From Fragum whitleyi (taxonomy: Eukaryota; Mollusca; Bivalvia; Cardiida; Cardiidae): DNA of 64,000 bases. Below, piece after piece: positions 47,316 through 58,076 of the stretch (the stretch's first letter is position 1; each line of letters starts with the position of its first letter). A model generated the notes under the pieces. It was given only the letters and a program-made list of their open reading frames with translations, had not been told where the DNA came from and did no database searches. The position numbers were made by a program, and so were the translations under genes. The DNA lies in the NCBI GenBank assembly GCA_948146395.1, contig OX411555.1, positions 40,379,065 through 40,443,064 on the forward strand. The letters are read 5' to 3'.

Positions 47316-48590
47316 TTGAGAAGTTTTGTCACCATGAGATTTGAATAAAGTTTTCTGAGCTTAAATCTGGTCAATTATTCTCATCAGTTTTATGGTTGAT
47401 TGGGGAAAAATTAGTCTTAACAATGTCTGCATCAAAGATCATACCTCCTAACCTTTTGAGACCCAAAATAACCTTGTTTTATACTTGGAGATTTCGTCAA
47501 GGCTAGATTAATTATAGTCTGCACAGAGACCATTGCAGCGACCACACAAGGACATTAGGTTGATGCAGTATAGATTCACAAGCAAACACATCACATGGTG
47601 ACCATTCAATGTTGGTGCAGCAACCTTGGGGTGACTTTGTGAAGACTTAGTTTACAGGGTACAGTCAATTTGAAGTCTTGTGATTTTCAAAAACTTGTTA
47701 TTTTTGAATACAAAATTGCAAGATATAGCTATAGAGCACCTGGAAAATCATGTGCTTTCTTATGCTAGGACAACTCTTAATTTTGGAGTAAAGGAGTGGG
47801 GCACAATACAGGCCCCTTACACTCAGTATAAACATGGCTTAATCTCTGAAGGGGTATTCAATTAATAAATTCACATCCTGTCATTTGAAGATACTTTTAA
47901 ATGGGCAACACTGTAAATAAGTCAAAATAAGGTTTTATGAAGTTTTGGTGTACCATCAAAATTTTACTTTCTCACAAATAAATTGATGCAGTGTAGTGTC
48001 TTGACACATAGTCATTTTCATTAATTTGCATGATTTAACAGTATATCTATTGCATAAATACAATGATTTTACAAATACCTTTTAAAATTGTTGACAAAAT
48101 AAGAATGTCATTTTGTGATGTCCCTAGATCAGATTTTTTTTTTTGAACAATGTTATAACCAGATTGCTGATTAGTGCGAGATGTAATGCTCAAATGAAAA
48201 TTAAAACTTAATGGTGTTCCAGTCACATCCATATATCATAGTTGTCGTATGTTGAGAATGTAAAATTACAAATTTCAAAAGGGCGAAAAGTAGAACTATA
48301 ATAGGCCAATCAAATTTACAGCTCTTGAGCATTACAATTCTTCATATTATGATTATGAAGCCTGTGCAAGAGATTTCCAACAATTTCAAATAGTCGGAGA
48401 GCAAAGACTCTGACCAGCTAGTGCATCCGCACAGTCTAACCAGAAACTTTGCTATGTGATCGGTAGACAGATATTGTCTAAACCCCCTCTTCAGGTGGAG
48501 AGCAAATTGCATTGTACGGTTGTACAGACTGCTCATTGTATGTCCATCACACACACATGAAATTGTTGGAAATGTCAGACCCAGGCCCAT

Positions 48591-48773
48591 TTATAAGTGT
48601 ATCAAGTTTGATGTTGCCAGCATCACTGATGGTCTAGGAGACATGCTCTGGACAATATAAATTTAAAGACAACAATGGGCAATGAACTAACAGTTGTGTT
48701 TGTGAAACATGAATGCCATCAAAACAGCATTTTTTTTTTCTTATAAAATTTGACCTTGACAGATGACCTTGAC
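48591..48773 (+). mobile_element. Fragments of family F-like core and family E 5' end
   Basis: 48591-48680 resembles one family F core monomer (TATAAGTGTATCAAGTTTGA ... AGGAGACATGCTCTGGACA). It is followed by GTGTTTGTGAAACATGAATG, a family E start, and TGACCTTGACAGATGACC. Both are truncated by the next element. Confidence 0.65.
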
Positions 48774-49657
48774 CTATATCGCTCACCTTGTCTCTTCCAC
48801 TCCACCCGTAGCAAAATCTAATGCTTTAAAGATCATTAAATGACAATTAAATTTTTTCAAAGAAAAACATTTTTCTATTCCTATGATCCCAGCATATGTT
48901 TCTAGCCTTTTCTAATCAAGTTTCATGTGACCTGGCCAACATTCTGACCAAGTTTCATGACTTTTGTTGCCTCCAGAGACAAGAGTGTAAACATAACTTG
49001 TCAGGCCCCTTTTCCCATGATATGCATGGATCCTTCCCAGTTTCAAAAGGTTTCATCTTTGAGACCTGGCCATCATTCTGACTAAGTTTCATGAATATGG
49101 GTCCATTTGTGTGGCCTCTAGAGTGTAAACAAAATAGTTGTCATGAAGGCCCCATTTCCCATGATTTAGCATGGGTCCTTCCCTTTTTCAAGAAGGTTCA
49201 TCCTTGAGATCTAGCTATCATTCTGACCAAGTTTTATGAAGATTGAATTATATTTGTGGCTTCTAGAATGTGAACAAGAAATTTGTCATTAAGGCCCCTT
49301 TTTCCCGTGATATGACATGGAATCTTCCCATTTTAATAGGGATCATCCTTGTGACCTGGCTAACGTTCTGATCTAGTTTCATGAAGATTGGGCCATATTT
49401 GTGGCCTGTAGAGTGTAAACAAGAAAATTGTCATTAAGACCCCTTTTCCTGTGATTTTGCATGGATCCTTACCATTTTCAATAGGGCTTATCCTTATGAC
49501 CTGGCAAACATTCTGACCAAGTTTCATTAAGATTGGGCCATATTTGTGGCCTCTAGAGTGTAAACACTAAGATTTGATGACAGACGACAGACAATGCATG
49601 ACGGACATTCAATGACCACAAAAGCTCATCTTGAGCACAATGAGCTCAGGTGAGCTA
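48774..49657 (+). mobile_element. Family B HINE-like element 6 (dispersed copy)
   Basis: TATCGCTCACCTTGTCTC start (one base off the family motif), about five core monomers, GACGACAGACAATGC run and 3' end CTCAGGTGAGC then TAAAAA. It lies 22 kb from the tandem family B copies and is more diverged from them than they are from one another. Confidence 0.8.
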
Positions 49658-49796
49658 AAAAGGCAGACTTGAGATATGGTTCAACATACATTTCTGAATG
49701 TTCTGATTTTTATGTGTATAAAGTTTCAAGTTGCTAGGTTAAGGAGATCCATCTTGTGATTCAGGGTTTTAAGGGATGCAGGTTTTGTGAGTCTGT

Positions 49797-49880
49797 GACT
49801 CATAAATAAATGGCAAGGACTTTTAAAACTTTCTGATGGACTCATAAATAAATGGCAAGGACTTTTAAAACTTTCTGATG
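49797..49880 (+). repeat. Perfect 42-bp tandem duplication
   Basis: Two identical 42-bp copies, each starting GACTCATAAATAAATGGCAA, at 49797-49838 and 49839-49880. Confidence 0.9.
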
Positions 49881-50339
49881 GAGTCTATAGGACCCTCTGG
49901 GGATCAACTTCAGAGACCCATTGAATTCTGTTTTAAACAGTCTTTTATTCTGTTCAGAAGTTAATACTTAAAAGTACATTCATATACAATTACTTGCATA
50001 GCTTAATCCAGAGAAAATCTAACATTTACACAAATAAAATAATGAAAGGTAAAAAAGAAAATAGTTCAAATTTAAGCAGGGACTCCAAAAAATTAAGCAA
50101 GGACCCACTGTGAGCCTAACTACCGTGTTTTTGAGACTCCATTTTAAATCCTGGTGATTTAATTAGTGTCTCTCAAATAAAAAAGGACTATACTCAATTC
50201 TCTTAAGACAATTACAAAGCAAGGGGCAAAAATTAACAATTAAGCTGGCAACAGTAATGGTTCTTGTACATTGCTCTTCTCAGCAATGAGATCTGTCCTT
50301 CTGTGAAAGTTTAAGCTGATAGCATTTATACTTCTAGAT

Positions 50340-50638
50340 TTATTTGTTTATGTTTATGTTGAATGGGGTTTTATGCCACTATCAACAATATTTTGAGTTA
50401 TATCGAGGAGGCTGGAACAACTCGTAATTTATTTCTTGTATATCTCACACCAGTACTACAATTACATCCATTCCTAGCCTCGAGCTGCTATCCCACATAG
50501 GGATATGATTATCAACCCATTGGTGGATTTATTTTAAGACAAATTGTCAGAAAGGATGAGTGGGTTCATCTGAAATCAAACCCCAACACTTTTAAATGAT
50601 AGTCTGGAGCTCTTCAACTGTGCTCTGAGGGCTGCAAC
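50340..50638 (-). mobile_element. Diverged SINE in the monomer array
   Basis: TTTG-like tail, SINE body (CCTCGAGCTGCTATCCCACATAGG) and a decayed head. It interrupts TTTATACTTC...AGGAGATA of a monomer. Confidence 0.7.
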
Positions 50639-50992
50639 CATACTAGGAGATATTTTTTTCTCCAAAGGATAAGTCTTTGATATATAAAAGGGCTATAACT
50701 CAAAAATTTAGCAAACAAGAGTTTTGATTCTTCTGCAATGCACTTTTCCTCAATGATATATTTTTCCTGTGAAGTTTCTACTGCAATGGACAAAATATAT
50801 GTTTGTAAATGACAAGGGCAATTAACATCAAAAAGAAATACACAAGCTGCATTTATTGTTTATACACAGCAATTCTTCTCATTAAGATCTCTCAATGTGT
50901 AAAATTCATTGTTGATGGCATTTACTTTAGATGATAAGATCTGGACAAAAGTTGTTTATAAATAAATTAGGAAAAAATAAAACTCAAGAAAT

Positions 50993-51276
50993 TGATTGAT
51001 TGAATTGAGTTTTACGCCGCTTTCAACATTTTTTCAGTTATAACGCAGCGGCTCGAGCACCTATCAATGGATTCCTGGTCTTTCTCTCACCAGTACAACC
51101 ATCACATCCTTTCCTAGCCTCCAGCTGCTATCTCACGATGTTAGGTCTACGATTTTCAACCCATTGGTGAGAGACAAATAGTCGGAAAGAATGAGTGCCG
51201 CCGTCGGGGATCGAACCCAGGACCTCTAGATTGACAGTCCGACGTGCTACCAACTGCACTATGACGGTGGCTAAAA
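50993..51276 (-). mobile_element. Full-length SINE with 14-bp target duplication
   Basis: AAAACTCAAGAAAT flanks it at 50979-50992 and 51277-51290. The minus-strand head at 51197-51272 folds as a tRNA. GCCACCG pairs with CGGCGGC (6 of 7). A box is TAGTGCAGTTGGTAGC, B box is GGTTCGATCC, and the anticodon-loop position reads GTC (Asp-like). The tail is (TCAA)n. Confidence 0.92.
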
Positions 51277-52721
51277 AAAACTCAAGAAATAATCATGAAA
51301 GAGTTATAGTTCTCATGGAAAGCACTTCTCCACAATGAGATCTATCCACTTGTTAAGTTGGAAGTTTATTGCATTTATACGTAAGAAGATCTTTTCTGGA
51401 CAAAATCTACATCTTTTATGAGAAAAAAAAAAATAATCAAAAAGTCAAGCAAGCAAGAGTTATGAGATCCATCCACCAGTTAATTTTAAGCTGATAGCAT
51501 ATATACTTAAGACTCTGGACAAAAATAAATCTTTGACCTAACAAAGGGAAATATATCATGAATTAGGTAAGCAAGAGTTGAATTTCTTGTACCTTGTCAT
51601 TTTTCTTGAATATGCTCTATCCTCCAGTGAATGTTCAAGTTGATAGCATTTATAGTTTAGGAGATGTACTTGGGTCATAATTCAAGCCATTTAAATAAAG
51701 GGTAATTACCCAAGGAATAAGCAAGCAAGAGCTATTGATTTTTGTTGCGCTGCACTTGTTGTAAATGAGATTCTTCCACCTGTAGAGTCTCAGGTTGCAT
51801 GGACAAAATTTATGTCTGTAAATAAGAAAGGGGAAAAAAATAAGCAAACAAGAGTCATTGTTTATGTGCACTGCAATTCTCCTTAATAAGATCTATACAC
51901 CTCTGAAGTTTGAAGTTTATAGTATTCATAATTGGAAGATAATATCTGAACAAGATATGTTTGTATATAACAAAGAGAAAATAACTTTAATAGTTCTTGT
52001 GCACAAGCACATCTCTTCAATCATATCTATCTACCTGTGATTAGTTTCAAGCTGTAAGCATTTATCATTAAGGGGAAAAGCTCTTGACAAAATTTAAGTT
52101 TCTAATAAAACCAAAGGACATTAACTAATAAAAGCAAGAGTTATAGTTCTCGTGCACTGCACTTCTTCTCAATGATACCTTTCCATCTATGATAATTTCA
52201 AATTCATTGCATTTATAAGAAAGAAGAAATGCTCGTAAAAAAAGGTCTTATAAATTACATAGAGACAAAAACTAAAAAATTAAGCAGGCAAGCTTATGGC
52301 TTTTGTACATTGCTCTTCGCTGAAATGAGATATATGTCTTTAAAATAACAGAGAGCAATTACAGAAAAAATTACGCAATAGTTAAGGTAATTTTGCATTA
52401 CCCCTTTCCACAATGAGATCTTATTACCTGTGAAGTTTTTATTGCTATGGACAAAATTTGTGACTAAATAAGAAAGGGAAATGAATGAAAAAAAATTCCA
52501 CAAGCAAGAGTCGTTGTTTATATGCACTGCAATTCTCCTTACTAATATCTCTCCACCTATATTATGATTGCACATGATTGTTATTATTGATCTACAATGA
52601 CCTGGCACTCATTAAATATTCCTTTTGACCCCTATTGGTAGTCGGATGTTATGTTTCTTAATATAGACTGAAACTCGTGAAGTTTAGGTCCAATAAAATG
52701 TTTCACATCTCATCACGTATA

Positions 52722-52788
52722 CGGAAATTTAGCGCAGGTGGTATGGCTGTTGTCCCAATACCGAAATGCCATGAGTTCAAGCCGGGAC
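52722..52788 (+). other. tRNA-like sequence, left arm
   Basis: A box-like TAGCGCAGGTGGTATGGC at 52730 and B box-like GAGTTCAAGCC at 52773-52783. The acceptor stem is not convincing, so it is probably a tRNA-derived relic rather than a tRNA gene. Confidence 0.5.
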
Positions 52789-53466
52789 ATGATCAATTAT
52801 GAGTCCATTCATGTACGGTAACACTGTTTTACCTATTTTGAGACAATATTGTAGCATTAGGCTTTCTGTATTCTGACAGTCAGACTTTTTTTTTAAAGAT
52901 TTGTTCATTGCAAAGTGCTGTCCATTCAGCACTGTCAATAGTGATAGAGAAACATGGAAACAATAACAATTATTTATCTCGTTTTGTAGTTCAAAATACA
53001 TCGCAAGCCAAACTGAACAATTGAAAAGTATTTTTTTTCCTTGTTCATTTTACAATTAATGACGGTATGAAAAAATATTAAATAAAGCCTATACTTGGTT
53101 TGATTGCGTTAATCAAAACCCTTTTAAGCGTGATTACGTTATGAATGTAAAAAAAACTTATAAAAAATATCATAAAGCAAACGAGATTTCAATATGCGAC
53201 AAACTTTTAGTGCAAGTGTTCTGAATACTAAATTTATTTTCATTGGGGTATGAAAATCTTTCTCTCTGACGATCAGAATACAATAGTCTTGGTTTGTGCA
53301 ACAACCAAAATTGAGTAATATGAGAGTAAAAAAAAAAAAAAAAATAATAATTGCAACTGGCAAAAAAAATAACAAAGGAATAATTGAAAGGTTTAATGTA
53401 AAAAAATATATGTATGAATATATAAATTAATAATAAACACAAGGATTAAAAAAAAAGATGTATCAC

Positions 53467-53542
53467 TGTCGGGTATCGAACGCTACCCGACAAGTGAACA
53501 CGTCTCGGGAAGGCGTCTGTAACCAATGTACTACAGAGACTT
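53467..53542 (-). other. tRNA-like sequence, right arm
   Basis: The minus strand reads TAGTACATTGGTTACAGACG (A box-like) and GCGTTCGATACCC (B box-like). The T-arm region is an unusually long perfect stem, TGTCGGGTA (53467-53475) against TACCCGACA (53484-53492). Confidence 0.5.
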
Positions 53543-53755
53543 ATATAGCTAAAGTGAGATAGTATGAATAAATCAGTAAAACATAATTTTCGCTACGAAT
53601 AAACTCGAGCACTGACGGAAGTTAATGAGTGCCAGGTCATTTTAGATAAATAATATACGATGGACAAAATTTGTTTTTAAATAGGATTGGTTAATAACTC
53701 AAGAAATAAGTGTGCAAGAGTTATAGTTCTTTTGTCCTGCACTTCAACCAAATGA

Positions 53756-53940
53756 GTTTGTTTATTTGAAAGGGGTTTTACACCACTTTCAACATCTTTT
53801 CAGTTATATCAAGGCGGCTGGAGCACCTTAGAATAGATTCCTGGTAATTCCCACACCAGTACTTCCATTTCATCCTTTCTTAGCCTCCAGCATCAATCCC
53901 ATATAGGTCTATGATTATCAACCGATGGTGAGAGACAAAT
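53756..53940 (-). mobile_element. 5'-truncated SINE in the array
   Basis: TTTG-like tail and body ending at GGTGAGAGACAAAT; no head. CAAATGAG before and CCAATGAG after may be a worn target duplication. Confidence 0.7.
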
Positions 53941-55852
53941 TCTCCCCAATGAGATCTTACTCAAGATGATTGCATTGATAATTAAGAAGGTCTGTTCTGG
54001 ACAACATCTACATTTTTTAAATAAAAAAGGAAAATAGCTAAAAAGTCATGCAAGCACTTGTGAAAGTTCTTGTTCACTGCAATTTGTGTCAATGAGATCC
54101 ATCCACCAAGTTATTTAAAGTCTATAGCATTTATACTTAATTAGATATGCTCTGGACAAGAAAAAAAGTCATTTAGATGACAAAGGGAAATCAATCTTTA
54201 ATAAGGCAAGCAAGAGTTTAAGTATTTGTACACTGTCCTTTTCCTAAATAAGATCTTCTTTCCATTTTAAGTTTCATGTTGATAGCGTTTATATTTTGGG
54301 AGATAAACTCTCAACATAATTAAAGCCACTGAAATAATGGGTAATTACTTAAAGTATAAGCAAGAAAAAGTTTGTTTTTTGTGCACTGCACTTCTGCTCA
54401 ATGACATACTTCATCCGGCAAGAATTATTGTTTTGTGCATTGCAATTCTCCTAAAAAAGAATTATACACCTGCAAAGTTTAAAGCTGCTAGCATTAGTAC
54501 TTGGGAGATAAGCTCTGGACTAAAGTTGTAAAAAACAAAGGCAAATAATTCAAAAATTAAGCATGCAAGAGTTAGAGTTCTTGTGCATTACATTTCTCCT
54601 CAATGAGATCCAAGTACCAATTACTTTAAAGTATATAGTATTTAAATTTTAGGAGACATGCTCTGGACAAAAATAAGTTTAAAATTACAAAGGGAAATAA
54701 ATCATGAATTAGACAAGAAAAAGCTAAGATCCTTGTGCACTGCCTTTTTTTCCTCATTTACATCCAGCATCCTGTTAAGTTAAATTATTTAAACTATAGG
54801 AAGATATGTACTATACATTTTTTAAAACTTTAAAAATAAAGGGTAATAACTCAAAGGGTTGTTGTTTGTGCACTGCACTTCTCCTCAATGTGAACCTTCC
54901 ACCTTTAAAGGTTCAAGCTATATGGACAGAATTAATATCTGTAAATAAGAAAGGGAAATAATTAAACAAAAAAGCAACCAAGAGTTATTGTTTTGTGCAT
55001 TGTTATTCTCCTCAACAAGATCTATGCAACCCTGACATTTGAAGTTAATTGCATTTGTACTTTAGGAGATGAGATCTTGACAAGATTTGTTTGTAAAAGA
55101 CAAATGAAAATAATTCAAAGAATAAGCAAGCAAGAGTTATAGTTTAAATGCACTGCAATTCTCCTTATTAATATCTCTACCTGCTAAGTTTAAAATTGAT
55201 GGCATTTATATTTAAGACCATTATATCTGGGCAAAATTTGTTTATAGATAACATGGGTAAACAAATCATAAGTATGCAAGAGTTATAGTGCTTTTGCACT
55301 GCACTTCTCCTCAATGAGATCTGACCACTTGTAAAATTTCAAGTTTATTGTGTTTATATTTAAGAAGAACTGTTCTGGACAAAATCTACCTCTTTGAAAT
55401 AACAAAGGAAAAAAAACTCAAAAGTCAAGTAAGCAATGGTTATAGTTCTTGTGCACTGCAATTCTCCTCAATGAGATCCATCCACCAGGTTATTTAAAGC
55501 TTATAGTATTTATACTTAAGGAGATATGTTCTGGGACAAAAATAAGTTTTAGATGACAAAGGGAAATCAATCTTAAATAAGGCAAGCAAGGGTTGAGGTT
55601 CTTGTGCACTGTCCTCATTCTGAAACAGATCTACCACCCTGTTAAGTTTCGTGTTGATAGCGATTATTCTTTGGGAGATATACTCTCGGTTTATTTCAAG
55701 CAAAAAAATGAATCGTAATAACTTGAAGAATAAGCAAGCAAGAAATTTTGTTTTTGCGCACTGCACTATTCCTCTATGAGATCCTTTCATGTGTTAAGTT
55801 TTAAATGGTATTGGTAAATTTTCTATCTATAAATTAGAAAGGGATAAACCAA

Positions 55853-57579
55853 ACAAGAGGCCCAAGAGGGCCTGTATCGCTCCACTGGCTTAAAATCTCA
55901 AGATTTGAAAGAGAGATATTGCAAATTGAAGGTAATGAAAGTGAACAACATTCAGAAGGAATTCAGACTTTTTCTAGGTTGAAACTGACTTATCAAGGAA
56001 TGAACTTAATTAACTTATATGTAAAATTACAAGAAAGAAAACTATTTAGATGTAGATTGAAACAAGAGGACCAGAATGGCCGTAAACAGCTCACCTGAAT
56101 TCTATTGATCCAGTGGATCTCATCCAATCCAAATTTCTTGAACAATTTTAGATGAGGGTCACCAAAGGAACATTCTGGTAAAGTTTCATTAAAATTGGCC
56201 TAATGGTTCAGGAGGAGATGTCATTCAAAAATTTCATGGTCAAAATAAGCCCCGCCCTGCCAAGCCTACATAAATTTGGGGGTCAATCCAAATTTCTTGA
56301 ACAACTTTAGATGAGGGTCACCCAAGGAACATCCTAATAAAGTTTCATTGAAATTGGCCCAATGGTTTACGAGAAGATGAGGTTCAAAGATTTCGGGGTC
56401 AAAACAAGCCCCGCCCTGCCGCGCCCATATTTGGGGTTCAATCCAAATTTCTTGAACAACTTTAGAAGAGGGTTACCCAAGGAACATTCTAGTAAAGTTT
56501 CATTGTAATTGGCCCAATGGTTTGGGAGGAGATGTCGTTCAAAGATTTCGGGTCAAAATAAGCCCCACCCTTCCACGCCCATATTTGGGGGTCAATCCAA
56601 ATTTCTTGAACAACTTTAGAAGAGGGTCACCAAAGGAACATTCTGGTAAAGTTTCATTGAAATTGGCCCAATGGTTTGGGAGGAGATGTGGTTCAAAGAT
56701 TTCGGGGTCAAAATAAGCCCCGCCCTGCCACGCCCATATTTGGGGGTCAATCCAAATTTCTTGAACAACTTTAGAAGAGGGTCACCCAAGGAACATTCTG
56801 GTAAAGTTTCATTGAAATTGGCCCAATGGTTTGGGAGGAGATGTCGTTCAAAGATTTCGGGGTCAAAATAAGCCCCGCCCTGCCACGCCCATATTTGGGG
56901 GTCAATCCAAATTTCTTGAACAACTTTAGAAGAGGGTCACCCAAGGAACATTCTGGTAAAGTTTCATTGAAATTGGCCCAATGGTTTGGGAGGAGATGGT
57001 GTTCAAAGATTTCGGGGTCAAAATAAGCCCCGCCCTGCCACGCCCATATTTGGGGGTCAATCCAAATTTCTTGAACAACTTTAGAAGAGGGTCACCCAAG
57101 GAACATTCTAGTAAAGTTTCATTGAAATTGGCCCAATGGTTTGGGAGGAGATGTCGTTCAAAGATTTTGGGGTCAAAATAAGCCCCGCCCTGCCACGCCC
57201 ATATTTGGGGGTCAATCCAAATTTCTTGAACAACTTTAGAAGAGGGTCACCAAAGGAACATTCTGGTAAAGTTTCATTGAAATTGGCCCAATGGTTTGGG
57301 AGGAGATGTCGTTCAAAGATTTCGGGGTCAAAATAAGCCCCGCCCTGCCACGCCCATATTTGGGGGTCAATCCAAATTTCTTGAACATCTTTAGAAGAGG
57401 GTCACCCAAGGAACATTCTGGCCAAGTTTCGTCAAAATCCACCCATTGGTTTAGGAGGAGAAGATGTTTAAAGAAAAGTTTACGCACGCACGCACGCACG
57501 GACGGACGGACGGACGGACGGACGCACGACGGACACCTCGCCATGACAATAGCTCGCTGGCCTTCGGCCAGTGGAGCTA
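55853..57579 (+). mobile_element. Family D HINE-like element
   Basis: ACAAGAG, hairpin GGCCC-AAGA-GGGCC and motif GCTCCACTGGC (55879-55889). At 56062 a second start occurs (ACAAGAGGACCAGAATGGCC then GCTCACCTGAA), resembling family B. Nine monomers of about 155 bp follow (AAATTTCTTGAACA at 56131, 56290, 56445, 56599, 56754, 56909, 57064, 57219, 57374), then a CGCACGGACGGACGG run (57482-57530). The 3' hairpin is CTGGCC-TTC-GGCCAG, with GCCAGTGGAGC at 57567-57577. The repeated 66-codon frames are translations of the monomers. Confidence 0.88.
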
Positions 57580-57798
57580 AAAAAAATAAGCAAGTTATTT
57601 TTTTTTTTTTTTCACTGTAATTCTCCTTAATTAGATATAAACACCTCTAAAGTTTTACTTTGATATTTTTTTTCATTTAATGCACTTAATACATATTATA
57701 TATTCATGCACTGCGATTCTCCTTGTTAATTCCTAAACACCAGTCCTGTAAAGTGTTAAGTTGATATTATCTATACTTCAGGAGATAAGATCTTGATA

Positions 57799-58076
57799 AA
57801 TTTGTTTGTTTGAATGGGTTTTTATGCAGCTTTCAAACATCTTTCATCTATATTGTGGCTGGAGCACCTATGAATGGATTCCTGGTATTCTTCACACCAG
57901 TACTACCATGACATCCTTTCCAAGCCTCCAGCTGCTATCCCACATAGGTCTACAATTTATGGACCAATTGGTGAGAGACAAAGAGTCAGAAAGAATGAGT
58001 GCCTCCATTGGATATCAAACCCAGGACCTCTAGAATAACAGTATGACTGCCTACCAACTGTGTCATGATGGCGGCC
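57799..58076 (-). mobile_element. Full-length SINE, diverged
   Basis: TTTG tail, body and decayed head (GGCCGCCATCATGACACAG on the minus strand). It interrupts a monomer at GAGATAAGATCTTGATAAA; flanks are similar but not exact. Confidence 0.75.

Larger units (their letters stand above)
52596..53641. mobile_element. 1,046-bp inverted-repeat element with tRNA-like ends
   Basis: AATGACCTGGCACTCATTAA (52596-52615) and its exact reverse complement (53622-53641) form the ends. A weaker similarity continues inwards (GTAG..CG...TTATGTTT on both arms). Each arm contains a tRNA-like sequence pointing inwards (52722-52788 plus, 53467-53542 minus). The middle has no convincing protein. It interrupts the monomer array. 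I do not recognise the family and see no clear target duplication. Confidence 0.65.

Noticed and set aside
48342..48590. 82-codon minus-strand frame
   Set aside because: No recognisable domain; the DNA contains GTGCATCCGCACAGTCT-like segments typical of dispersed repeats, so a gene call is not supported.
51197..51272. Possible functional tRNA-Asp gene
   Set aside because: It folds as a tRNA with A and B boxes, but it is the head of a SINE with flanking target duplications, has an acceptor mismatch and is fused to the SINE body.
56522..57620. Series of overlapping frames of about 66 codons with repeated LGVNPNFLNNFRRGSPKE
   Set aside because: They are translations of the 155-bp family D monomer, shifting frame every unit because 155 is not a multiple of three.
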